This document shows positions 8,013-15,489 of a stretch of 24,851 nucleotides of DNA, one piece after another (position 1 is the first letter of the stretch; each line of letters starts with the position of its first letter). Origin of the DNA: JBGTLW01 sp964614575 (GTDB lineage Bacteria > Planctomycetota > Phycisphaerae > Phycisphaerales > Phycisphaeraceae); contig CAZTLX010000036.1 of NCBI GenBank assembly GCA_964614575.1, forward strand, positions 1 to 24,851, read 5' to 3'. The notes below the pieces were generated by a model. It was not told the origin of the DNA, searched no databases, and was given only the letters and a program-made list of their open reading frames with translations. The position numbers and the translations under genes are program-made.

Positions 8013-8415
8013 ACGTGCGGATCCCGATGTTCGTCAGCCCGCGGAACTGGCAGGCGTGCATCACCTCGACCACCGATTCGATCGGCGTGGTGCGATCGAT
8101 GTCCAGCCGGATGCGGCGATCCGGGGCCACCGCCGCCAGATCACCGAGGTTGGCCAGCAGAACGGTGACGGTTGTCTGCTGCCCCTCGTAAAAGAACCTG
8201 CCCTGGGCGTCGATCCCGATCACCACCTGCGCCGGCTCGGGCCGCAGCTTCAACGTCGCCTCGGATTCGGGGAGTTGGATGTCGATGTCTCGCTTGATCT
8301 CTCGCAGCATGGTCGAGACGAGAAAGAAAATCAGCAGCAGGAACACGCAGTCGATCAGCGGCGACAGCGACACCTCCGCCTGCCCATCTGCGTTGTGGCG
8401 CCGCTTTGTTCGCAT
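7993..8415 (-). CDS. exbD: ExbD/TolR-type proton-channel subunit (second copy in operon)
   Basis: The protein has 140 residues, the usual ExbD length. A short cytoplasmic N-terminus precedes the single membrane helix, LSPLIDCVFLLLIFFLVSTM, with the essential proton-carrying aspartate at D22. The periplasmic domain follows (IDIQLPESEATLKL, IRLDIDRTTPIESVVEVMHA). It starts at ATG 8415, with GGAG 9 bases upstream and only 2 bases after the stop of the preceding exbD. Its 3' end overlaps the TonB-like gene, which suggests translational coupling. Two ExbD paralogues in tandem are common in planctomycetes; a heterodimer is possible but not shown. Confidence 0.92.
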   Translation of the reverse strand: MRTKRRHNADGQAEVSLSPLIDCVFLLLIFFLVSTMLREIKRDIDIQLPESEATLKLRPEPAQVVIGIDAQGRFFYEGQQTTVTVLLANLGDLAAVAPDRRIRLDIDRTTPIESVVEVMHACQFRGLTNIGIRTYDRYYN

Positions 8416-8417
8416 GG

Positions 8418-8873
8418 TCAGCGTCTCCGTCGGTCGTCAAGCTGTGTGGTGATGCGCGCGGTCACCTGCTCGAAGCCCTGCAGGCGACAGATATCGACCG
8501 CGTCGAGCAATGTCTGGAACGGTGTGCCGCGCTGGGCGGCGATCTCCAGCGGCACGCTTAACCCCTCCTCATCCGCCACCGTCTGCAGCATGGCCGCCAG
8601 ATCGGGGAGCGGGGTAAACCTGACCTGGCCGAACTCACCGAGCCCCGCGGCCCGGAAGAAATCGCCTTCCCGGTTGACCGCGATGACCACCGCCGGCCGA
8701 TGCGGCTGGTCCGAGAGGCTCGACGTCTGGTCGGGCAACTGCACCGGCACCTGGTGCTCCCACCGCTTGATCATGCTCGTCACGAGGAAGAAGATCAGCA
8801 GCAGAAACACACAGTCGATCAGCGGCGACATAGGGACTTCGATGCCTTCGGGTTTGCGTTGCCTGATCCGCAC
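8418..8873 (-). CDS. exbD: ExbD/TolR-type proton-channel subunit (first copy in operon)
   Basis: The protein has 151 residues. Its membrane helix is MSPLIDCVFLLLIFFLVTSM with catalytic aspartate D20, nearly identical in this segment to the next exbD. The rest diverges strongly (VQLPDQTSSLSDQPH, PLPDLAAMLQTVADEEGL), so this is an old paralogue rather than a recent copy. Translation appears to start at GTG 8873, with AGGA 8 to 9 bases upstream, 3 bases after the exbB stop. It would act with ExbB in the inner membrane to convert the proton gradient into movement of the TonB-like partner. Confidence 0.92.
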   Translation of the reverse strand: MRIRQRKPEGIEVPMSPLIDCVFLLLIFFLVTSMIKRWEHQVPVQLPDQTSSLSDQPHRPAVVIAVNREGDFFRAAGLGEFGQVRFTPLPDLAAMLQTVADEEGLSVPLEIAAQRGTPFQTLLDAVDICRLQGFEQVTARITTQLDDRRRR

Positions 8874-8876
8874 GCG

Positions 8877-9848
8877 TCAGTCCTTTCGTGGCCCGGCGTT
8901 TCCCGTGGTCGCTGCGGTGCCGCCACCGGATCGGGTCGGGGCCGTCAGCGAGGGGGCGTCGCTCACCGAGGCCTCACTCGGCGGATGGGCCGCGGTGTGC
9001 CGCTGCGGCTGCTTCGCCGCGTTCACCGCCGCTGCCGAGGTGGTCGAATCGCCGGTCCGATCCATCGGTGGTCCGGCCTCGAGGTACATCGCGTTAAGCA
9101 GCCGGTCCGCTTCGCGTTCCAGCGCGATGGAATGGCGGTGGATGCGTCGGCGGAAGAAGTGGAACAGGATCAGGGATGGGATGGCCAGGGTGAGGCCGAC
9201 GGCGGTGGTGATCAGGGCCTTGGAGATCGAGCCGGCCAGCATGGACGCCCCGCCCTCGTCGCCGAAGACCTCGACCAGCTTGAACGCTTCGATCATGCCG
9301 ATCATCGTGCCCAGCAGACCCAGCAGCGGCGCCAGGGCCGCGATCACCGCCAACGGGAACGTGTTCTCCTGCTGATCGGCGACTTCCCGACCGGCCAGAT
9401 CGCCGGCACCCTCAGCCACCACGCGCATGTCATTCTTGCGGTGGGTGATGAGGTGGCTGATCACGTCGGACAGCACGCTGGGCTGACGCTCACATCGCTC
9501 GATCGCCTTGGCGTACTGCCTCTCACGAACCAGCGGCAGCACGTCATTGACCAGGCCCGGCGGGCAGAAGCGGGATCGTCGTACCGTCACCGCACGCTCG
9601 ATGGCGAAGGCAACCATCGCCACCGACAGCACCGCCAGAGCGACCATGGTCATCCCGCCCTGCGCCATCTCCGCCAGCCAGTTGATCTGCACGAGTTCCA
9701 TCTCGGCGGCGGTCCCGCCGGGGTCTGCGGTCTGCATATCCTGGGCAAGCGCGTGGGGTGCCGCGATCGCCGTGGCCACGCAAGCCAGCGCCAGCGCAAC
9801 ACCGTTGAGTCGTGGCCCCGCTGATGCCTTGTTTGTCCGTCGGCACAT
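8877..9848 (-). CDS. exbB: ExbB/TolQ/MotA-type proton channel
   Basis: The product has 323 residues if translation starts at ATG 9848. An in-frame GTG at 9893 lies inside an 18-bp palindrome and has no ribosome-binding site, so it was rejected. A signal-peptide-like stretch (GVALALACVATAIAAPHALA) precedes three membrane helices: about 64-86, 163-187 (PLAVIAALAPLLGLLGTMIG) and 207-233 (ISKALITTAVGLTLAIPSLI). The threonines in GLLGTMIG and ALITTAVGLT match conserved channel-lining positions of the family. The tail after residue 260 is low-complexity, rich in A, T and S. An N-terminal extension with a signal peptide is common in the longer ExbB variants of this group. It is first in a tight exbB-exbD-exbD-tonB-like operon and follows the glycosidase gene by 84 bases. 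Confidence 0.93.
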   Translation of the reverse strand: MCRRTNKASAGPRLNGVALALACVATAIAAPHALAQDMQTADPGGTAAEMELVQINWLAEMAQGGMTMVALAVLSVAMVAFAIERAVTVRRSRFCPPGLVNDVLPLVRERQYAKAIERCERQPSVLSDVISHLITHRKNDMRVVAEGAGDLAGREVADQQENTFPLAVIAALAPLLGLLGTMIGMIEAFKLVEVFGDEGGASMLAGSISKALITTAVGLTLAIPSLILFHFFRRRIHRHSIALEREADRLLNAMYLEAGPPMDRTGDSTTSAAAVNAAKQPQRHTAAHPPSEASVSDAPSLTAPTRSGGGTAATTGNAGPRKD

Positions 9849-9876
9849 AGCTTCGTTCCAGGGAGAATGATCGGGG

Positions 9877-9894
9877 CGTGTGCCGCGGCACACG
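9877..9894. promoter_or_regulatory. 18-bp perfect palindrome between the glycosidase gene and exbB
   Basis: CGTGTGCCGCGGCACACG reads the same on both strands. As RNA it can form a 7-bp stem with a 4-base loop. It lies 38 bases beyond the glycosidase stop and 28 bases before the chosen exbB start. It has no T run after it on the minus strand, so it is more likely an operator or an RNA-processing hairpin than a classical terminator. Confidence 0.45.
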
Positions 9895-9932
9895 TCCGGG
9901 TAAGGCAGGTGGTGATTATCGGCAGCGCCGGG

Positions 9933-12900
9933 TCACTCGAAGCGGATGGCGGGCCATCGGTCGGGGTGTGCGCCGTCACCCAGGCCCGGTGCCATGCGGA
10001 TGTAGCCGTCGCGGCCGTGACCATCGTTGTCGTTGACCAGCAGGTTGAAGCGCACGCCGTCGCGCAGTTGGTCCGTCGTGAGGCTCAGCGCTTCAAGCGG
10101 CAGCGATAGCTCGTAGGTCAGCCCGCGATCGGTTCGCTGCACCCGGGCCTCGATGTGCCGGGTCGGGTCTTCGGAGCCGGCGGGCACCGACCAGGCGTGC
10201 AGCGATGCGCCGCCGCCGCTGGACGGCGCGGCGCCCAGTTCAAAGTAGCCGTTCTGATCGCGGTGTTGCAGGGTGAACTGGATGCTGTCGCCATCGAAGA
10301 TCCGGTGGCCCTCATACGGCTGATGGACCTGGTCATCCCGCACTTCGGCCCGCAGACGAAGGTTGTCGCCATCCAACTGCAGCCAGGCGCGGGCACTTAG
10401 ATCATCCGGCCCCGACCACACGCGGTGCTCATTGGCCGGATCGTGCTCAAAGAACCCGACGACCTGATCGACCTTGTCGAGGACGAAGTCGGGCCTGCGC
10501 TCGGCCGGGTCGCCTCTCGGGATATTCCGCGTCTGGCGGATCGGCAGCACCAGCGTGGCCAGCAACTCGCCATCATGTCTGACGTCCAGGGTGACATGAT
10601 CCGCGTGCGGGACCAGCGCGTTCATGGCCGAGGTCACCTGCAGCGACGACGGCGCGCCGGCGTTGCCGCCCACTTGCACCTGCACCGATTCGCCGGCCGG
10701 TTCGCCCGCGATCCGGGGCTGGAGGGTCAACTGCGAGTGGTGATGCGACGCTGCGGCGTTGAAGTGGATGTGGATCTCGCCCGCGCTGCCATCGGGTCGG
10801 CTGGCCTCCGGGTCCAAGGCGGCGGTGGGCTGGATCGCCTCATCCTGTCCGCCGCGAATCACGACAAACGTCGGGCGGTTGGTCACCGGCACGATCGCGC
10901 CGCGATCGCTGACCGGCACGGCCACGCGGTTGCCCATCATGTCCCATCGCTCGATGCCCGCGCCCTCGGGCCGCGGCAGCTCGACCATCAGGTCGGACGC
11001 ATCGCTCGCCTCACGCCAGAGCACAAGCACCTGCTCCTGAGCATCGCCGAAGGCGAAGCCCCAGCGGCCGGCGCCGAGGTCGAGCTGGCCGAGGTTCGTC
11101 TTGCCGCGCAGGTGGCGCACGACTTCGTTGAACGCGACGTAGTGCGGCCGGGGCAGCAGTTCATCGCCGATGAGCGTGCCCCAGTTGTCCGCGTCGTGGC
11201 GGTGCGACGCGCGGTGCATGTGGAACCAGTTGTACGCCGCCGCACCACGGGCCTTGGCGAAGGTGATCTTCTTGACCAGCGACTCGGCCTGGTAGTGAAC
11301 GCTGCGGCCGGCGTTGATCGAGGTTTCGTTCAGCCACAGGGGGCGATCTTCGGCCAGATGTTTGCGGAGCTGGGCAAGCGGGCCATCGAGGGCGCTGGCG
11401 AAGCCCGCGAAGTTGCCGTGCTCGTGATGCGCGTGGTAGTCGAAATACGCCTGGGCATCGCGGATGGTGCGAAGCTGCATGTCGGGGTTGTGGTTCTGCC
11501 CGCCGTGCGGCCGGATGGTCGCAAAGCCCGAGGTCAGGATCTGGAAGTCCGGATCGACCGACTTGAACTCCTCGTACGCCGCCCGCTGCATCATCAGGTA
11601 TTCGTCGGTGGTGCCTTTGAAGAAGCCGTAGAGGTCGGCCTCGTTCCACGTTTCCCAATAGCGGACGCGCCCCTGATAGCGCTCGGCCAGGGCCCGGGCA
11701 TAGACACGCCAGGCGTCTTCCCGCGGCGGGTGAGTGCCCGCCGGCCAGTTGGTGTTGGGCAGCTTCTCGAGATACTTGGGCATGATCGCCCAGCCGGGCG
11801 TGTAGCCCATGCCGGCCTGCATGATGATGCCGAAACGTTCGGACCGCTCGACGAAAGCGTCGAACCGCTCCCAATTAAACTCGCCTTCGCGTGGTTCGAC
11901 CTCGGGCCAGCCCATGCCGTCACGCGACCAGTCCACGCCCACCAGCACGCCTGCCGCGGCGGTGGCGTCGTTGGTCAGCGTCTCGGTGAAGCCAAAGAGC
12001 ATGTCATCGCCCACCTCGCCCTGACGCATGCCCACCGGATCGAAGTACACCAGCGTCATCTGCCGACGTTCGGCCGCGGCGTCCTGCGCCTGATTCACCA
12101 GCGAGAACTTCACATCGAACCACCCCCGCCGCTCAAACGCGGGGTTGAAAGGCACATCGACCGACTGGCCCGCGGGCAGATCGACCCTTTCACCGGTCCA
12201 GACCTGCTGGTGGCCATCAAAAGCGGTCAGCGTCGCGCGGGGATGCAGGCGGAGTGGGTCCGGGCTCTTGTTGGTCAGGCTGAGGACGGCCCTGTCTTCG
12301 TCGCCCACGGTGATGGCCGGGAACGGGTGATTGGATCGGAAGCGCACTTCGACCTGCTCGAACCCCGCCGGCGCGGGGCGAGCGTCCATGGCTGCGGCTG
12401 CCGCGTCGCCGCGGCCCCAGTTCGCGGCGGTGTACAGCAACTCCAGACGATTGAGCATGAACGCCCGATGGACGCCCGCGACGTTCTGCTTCGTGGTCCG
12501 CAGTTCCAGGCCGTGCGCCGCCGCCGGCTTCTGGTCAAACAGATACTCACCTTCCGTCGCCTTGGCCGGTCCGAGTTCGTCGAGCGTTCCCACATGCAGG
12601 TCGTAGGTGCCGTCGCCGTTGGTATCGACATGCAGCTCGATGACGTGGGGGTAGTAGTTGTGGTGCGGGTCGGAACTGCCCAGTCGCACGCCGCCGAGCG
12701 TGGTCAGCGGCTCGGCGAAGCGCAGGAACAGCGACCACTGCCGCCCGGCGGTCCCACCCACCGGCACCATGAACGTGTCGTCCTTGCCATCCAGCAGACG
12801 CTCGGGCCCCTGATCGAAGTTGATGGTGCCCTCGATGGTCGTGCCTGCCGGCGCAGGACCCGCAGCGTAATTGACCCGCGGCTCGGCGGACGCGGGCGTC

Positions 12901-12956
12901 CGCGTCAGCAGAAGCGACAGAACCAAGGCGAGGCCGAACACAATGGGCGATTTCAT
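9933..12956 (-). CDS. Secreted clan GH-A-like glycoside hydrolase with N-terminal beta domain and C-terminal CBM9-like domain
   Basis: Translation from ATG 12956 (GGAG 9 bases upstream; preferred over TTG 12962) gives 1007 residues. A signal peptide (MKSPIVFGLALVLSLLLT, then RTPASA) leads to an N-terminal beta region, about 28-180, with HVDTNGDGTYDLHVG. A TIM-barrel-like core spans about 325-620. VRYWETWNEADLYGFF puts a probable acid/base glutamate at E439 after the N-E pair, and PLWLNETSINAG puts a probable nucleophile at E544. Both patterns are those of clan GH-A enzymes such as GH5/GH39. The last about 165 residues resemble a CBM9/DOMON-like domain (AWLQLDGDNLRLRAEV, HRIFDGDSIQFTLQ). It is probably secreted or periplasmic. 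The substrate cannot be read from sequence, and a non-catalytic binding role is not excluded. It lies between pilin-like and ExbB genes in one operon-like row. Confidence 0.85.
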   Translation of the reverse strand: MKSPIVFGLALVLSLLLTRTPASAEPRVNYAAGPAPAGTTIEGTINFDQGPERLLDGKDDTFMVPVGGTAGRQWSLFLRFAEPLTTLGGVRLGSSDPHHNYYPHVIELHVDTNGDGTYDLHVGTLDELGPAKATEGEYLFDQKPAAAHGLELRTTKQNVAGVHRAFMLNRLELLYTAANWGRGDAAAAAMDARPAPAGFEQVEVRFRSNHPFPAITVGDEDRAVLSLTNKSPDPLRLHPRATLTAFDGHQQVWTGERVDLPAGQSVDVPFNPAFERRGWFDVKFSLVNQAQDAAAERRQMTLVYFDPVGMRQGEVGDDMLFGFTETLTNDATAAAGVLVGVDWSRDGMGWPEVEPREGEFNWERFDAFVERSERFGIIMQAGMGYTPGWAIMPKYLEKLPNTNWPAGTHPPREDAWRVYARALAERYQGRVRYWETWNEADLYGFFKGTTDEYLMMQRAAYEEFKSVDPDFQILTSGFATIRPHGGQNHNPDMQLRTIRDAQAYFDYHAHHEHGNFAGFASALDGPLAQLRKHLAEDRPLWLNETSINAGRSVHYQAESLVKKITFAKARGAAAYNWFHMHRASHRHDADNWGTLIGDELLPRPHYVAFNEVVRHLRGKTNLGQLDLGAGRWGFAFGDAQEQVLVLWREASDASDLMVELPRPEGAGIERWDMMGNRVAVPVSDRGAIVPVTNRPTFVVIRGGQDEAIQPTAALDPEASRPDGSAGEIHIHFNAAASHHHSQLTLQPRIAGEPAGESVQVQVGGNAGAPSSLQVTSAMNALVPHADHVTLDVRHDGELLATLVLPIRQTRNIPRGDPAERRPDFVLDKVDQVVGFFEHDPANEHRVWSGPDDLSARAWLQLDGDNLRLRAEVRDDQVHQPYEGHRIFDGDSIQFTLQHRDQNGYFELGAAPSSGGGASLHAWSVPAGSEDPTRHIEARVQRTDRGLTYELSLPLEALSLTTDQLRDGVRFNLLVNDNDGHGRDGYIRMAPGLGDGAHPDRWPAIRFE

Positions 12957-13051
12957 GAGCAATAGCTCCGGGATCTGGGGCTGTCGGGTCGTGGCAAGAT
13001 CGGGTGATCCGCAACGCCGTGGGCAGCAGCTGGCTGGCGGTTTCGAGGCGA

Positions 13052-13789
13052 TTAAGGGCCGTGTTGAGCCTGGAAGACGTTCAGCCGAGTCTGTGCGGCC
13101 GGGATGGTCGTGCCGTCACGAAGGGTCACCTCAGCGCCCCACCACCCCATCGCGTGCGGCGGGCGGAGGGAGTTGGTCACATGACCGTCAAAATACGCCC
13201 AGTTCTGGGTGAATTTGGGATGGTGGTAGAGGGTCGGCCCACCCCACCCCCAGGGAACGGCACCGAGCATCAGTCCTTCCACCGCCTTGTGGACGTTCGA
13301 GGCGTCGCCCGACTGCTGTTCCGTGAACAACGAAACCTGGCTGGTCTGGTGGATATTCTCCAGCCTGATCGCGCCACCGAGATTTGCTTCGATCGACTGC
13401 GGGCCACGCACGTCGAAAGTCATGGTCACGGCAAACGGCGCGGCATAGGAGGTGCGGCGGCTGTTACGCATCCACGCGAAGGGCAGCTCGGATCGCGTTT
13501 CCATCCAGGGGTCGGCGGGGCACCACAACCCCTTCGAACTGATGTAGGGGCGTGTTGCCGTGACCCAGTCTGCGCTGCCGTTCGCCAGACGCATGACACC
13601 CTTGTTGTCGTTGTCGACCGCGTAGACCAGAAAACCCATGGCCGCTTGTCGAATGTTGGACGCACAAACAGTCTGCCGGGCGGCGGCACGGGCCGACTGC
13701 AACGCCGGCAGCAGGAGCGCGATCAGCAGCGTGACGATGGAAATGACCACGAGGAGCTCGATGAGCGTAAAGGCTCTATTTCTTGACAT
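13052..13789 (-). CDS. DUF1559-type pseudopilin-like protein
   Basis: The protein has 245 residues and begins MSRNRAFTLIELLVVISIVT, a type IV prepilin N-terminus: basic leader, cleavage before F, E at position 5 of the mature form, then one long hydrophobic helix. The -1 residue is alanine instead of the usual glycine, as in many planctomycete members. Near the C-terminus HPKFTQNWAYFDGHV fits the H-x9-DG motif that defines this family. It is at the short end for DUF1559 proteins (usually about 280-350). GAGGTG 4 bases upstream of the ATG is a good ribosome-binding site. The role of these very abundant proteins is unknown; pilus or surface assembly linked to macromolecule uptake has been proposed. 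It sits directly after the repeat-rich PEP-CTERM gene and before the glycosidase. Confidence 0.9.
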   Translation of the reverse strand: MSRNRAFTLIELLVVISIVTLLIALLLPALQSARAAARQTVCASNIRQAAMGFLVYAVDNDNKGVMRLANGSADWVTATRPYISSKGLWCPADPWMETRSELPFAWMRNSRRTSYAAPFAVTMTFDVRGPQSIEANLGGAIRLENIHQTSQVSLFTEQQSGDASNVHKAVEGLMLGAVPWGWGGPTLYHHPKFTQNWAYFDGHVTNSLRPPHAMGWWGAEVTLRDGTTIPAAQTRLNVFQAQHGP

Positions 13790-13835
13790 GGATCACCTCG
13801 ACGACGATGGACTGATTCGGTACGAAGCTGAGAAG

Positions 13836-13865
13836 GCATCGGATCGCCGGCAGGCGACCCGATGC
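13836..13865 (-). terminator. Weak hairpin between the PEP-CTERM repeat gene and the pseudopilin gene
   Basis: Arms GCATCGG/CCGATGC and the inner TCGCC/GGCGA pair form a stable stem 10 bases after the PEP-CTERM stop. On the minus strand it is followed by CTTCTC, not a T run. It may therefore only attenuate transcription into the downstream genes, or protect the upstream message from decay. Confidence 0.35.
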
Positions 13866-13874
13866 GTGAAGGAC

Positions 13875-15452
13875 TTACTTGCGACGCCGACCACCCAGCA
13901 GGCACAGGCTTCCAAGCCCCAACAGCGCCAGCGACCCCGGCTCAGGGATGAGCGTCAGGTCGCCGGTGATCGTGTTAAACGACCAGTCGCCGCTGGTGTA
14001 GACCACGTTATCGCCGGTGGAGAAGGTGGTGTTGTCGAGGAACGCCAGGCCGAACGTGCCGCCGAACGACTCGTTGAGGGTGGCGGCGTTGACGAGGTTC
14101 CAGGTGCCGACGGTGGCGGTGAGGCTGCTGATGTCCAGCCGCAGCAGGCCGTTGAGCGTCACCGTGCCGACGCCGAGGATGCTGTTGCTGACGCCGCCGT
14201 CTTCGATGTCGAAGCGGAGTTCGCCACCGTTGGCGAGGGTCAGCCCGCCGGCGTTGATGGTCGTGTTGCCGGTGTACGTGTTGATGCCGGAGAGGGTGAG
14301 CACCTCGGCCCCGTTCTTGACCAGCGAGCCGGTCTGGCCGGCGAAGTTGCTGATCGTCCCGGCATAGTTGCCTGCAGCGCTCTGGTTCACGGTAAGGGTG
14401 GTGTCGATACCGGCCGACCCAAGGGTGATGTGTGTGCCTTGGCCGAGCCCGCTGCCACTCAGCGAGCCGATGGTCGGGGTGGCTGTCGTGAAGTTGATAT
14501 CAATCCTGCTCGTTCCACCGCCTATCGACGTGGTCAGCGACCCCGTGCCAAGACCTGAATTGTTGTTTACGTTGACTGTGGCGATATTTTGGTTGCTGCC
14601 CAAGGCGACCGTGGTCCCGCCACCGTAGGTGTTGGCATTGTTGAGGTTCAGGGTGCCGTTACGGGTGTAGTTAATCGCGAGTCCCGCACCCGACAACAAG
14701 CCATGGACGTTCGACGTTTCGTTGCGCTGAATCGTGAGTGTGGCCGCCGCTGCGGAAGTCACTTCCGTCAGCGCGTCCGCCGCCAGAATACGCACCGTGA
14801 CGCTGTTTCCATTGAGATCGAACTTTGCATTATTGCTGGCATAAACGCCACCGGTTTCTGCCATGAAGGTAGGACCGTTAAGCCTGAAGGTGCCGCCTTC
14901 AATGGCCAGGGCGTTCCACGCATTGCCCCACAAGGTCCCCGAAAAATTGAATGTCCCGGCTCCCTGCTTCACGAACGTAAGGCGATTGCTGCCGTTGAAC
15001 GTGCCGCTCCACGTCTGGTCGGTTGCGTTGTTGAGCGTGAAGGTGCGGGTGCTGGTGCCGCTGGTGTTCGTGATCGTAGCGGCAGAACCGCCAAGCCCCG
15101 TGGCCGTGAGGTTGTAGGCATCGTTGGCACCGGTGAAGTCGAAGTCCTTCAGGTTAAGCGTGTACCCCGAGGTGCCGAAGTTGATGTTGCCGGCGGCGAC
15201 ATTACTGCCCAAGTGGACCGTACCCGCTGTTCCGGCGAAGGTGGCGTCGTTGCCGTTGGTCCATCCGACATTGTTAGTATCATCCCACCACACGTTGCCG
15301 GCACCCGATGTTTTCCATTCGGTTGCAGCGCTTGCTGTGCCGCCCCCCGCCGGTCCGCCCGAAATACTCGGGTCCCACGACAACGGTGCCGCACCGGCAT
15401 AACTTGTCGCCAAGGCGGTTACCAGAAACGCTGTTCCAATCAGCTTAGTCAT
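13875..15452 (-). CDS. Secreted PEP-CTERM protein with autotransporter-associated beta-strand repeats
   Basis: The protein has 525 residues. A signal peptide (MTKLIGTAFLVTALATSYAG) is followed by G/N/T/S-rich beta-helix-like sequence, including the autotransporter-associated repeat signature VKNGAEVLTLSGINTYTGNT at about 377-396 and a more diverged copy, LNLNNANTYGGGTTVALG, near 270. The C-terminus is a clear PEP-CTERM signal: PEPGSLALLGLGSLCLLGG and RRRK. No outer-membrane beta-barrel follows, so it is probably sorted by an exosortase to the surface or matrix rather than autotransported. AAGGAGA lies 7 bases upstream of ATG 15452. It is the first structural gene after the GntR/LacI-type regulator (37-base gap), so it is probably controlled together with it. 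Confidence 0.9.
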   Translation of the reverse strand: MTKLIGTAFLVTALATSYAGAAPLSWDPSISGGPAGGGTASAATEWKTSGAGNVWWDDTNNVGWTNGNDATFAGTAGTVHLGSNVAAGNINFGTSGYTLNLKDFDFTGANDAYNLTATGLGGSAATITNTSGTSTRTFTLNNATDQTWSGTFNGSNRLTFVKQGAGTFNFSGTLWGNAWNALAIEGGTFRLNGPTFMAETGGVYASNNAKFDLNGNSVTVRILAADALTEVTSAAAATLTIQRNETSNVHGLLSGAGLAINYTRNGTLNLNNANTYGGGTTVALGSNQNIATVNVNNNSGLGTGSLTTSIGGGTSRIDINFTTATPTIGSLSGSGLGQGTHITLGSAGIDTTLTVNQSAAGNYAGTISNFAGQTGSLVKNGAEVLTLSGINTYTGNTTINAGGLTLANGGELRFDIEDGGVSNSILGVGTVTLNGLLRLDISSLTATVGTWNLVNAATLNESFGGTFGLAFLDNTTFSTGDNVVYTSGDWSFNTITGDLTLIPEPGSLALLGLGSLCLLGGRRRK

Positions 15453-15489
15453 TGACAGTCTCCTTCAGATGAAAGTAAGAGAAAAAAAC

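Noticed and set aside
7357..9375. 672-residue plus-strand open frame opposite the exb operon
   Set aside because: It has serine/arginine-rich low-complexity translation (RSSSRSC-like runs) and no family pattern, and it spans four well-supported genes on the other strand.
10425..12965. 846-residue open frame on the plus strand opposite the glycosidase gene
   Set aside because: It mirrors the codon structure of the minus-strand gene, has no domain-like sequence, and is rich in R, A, G, V and H. It is a GC-driven shadow.
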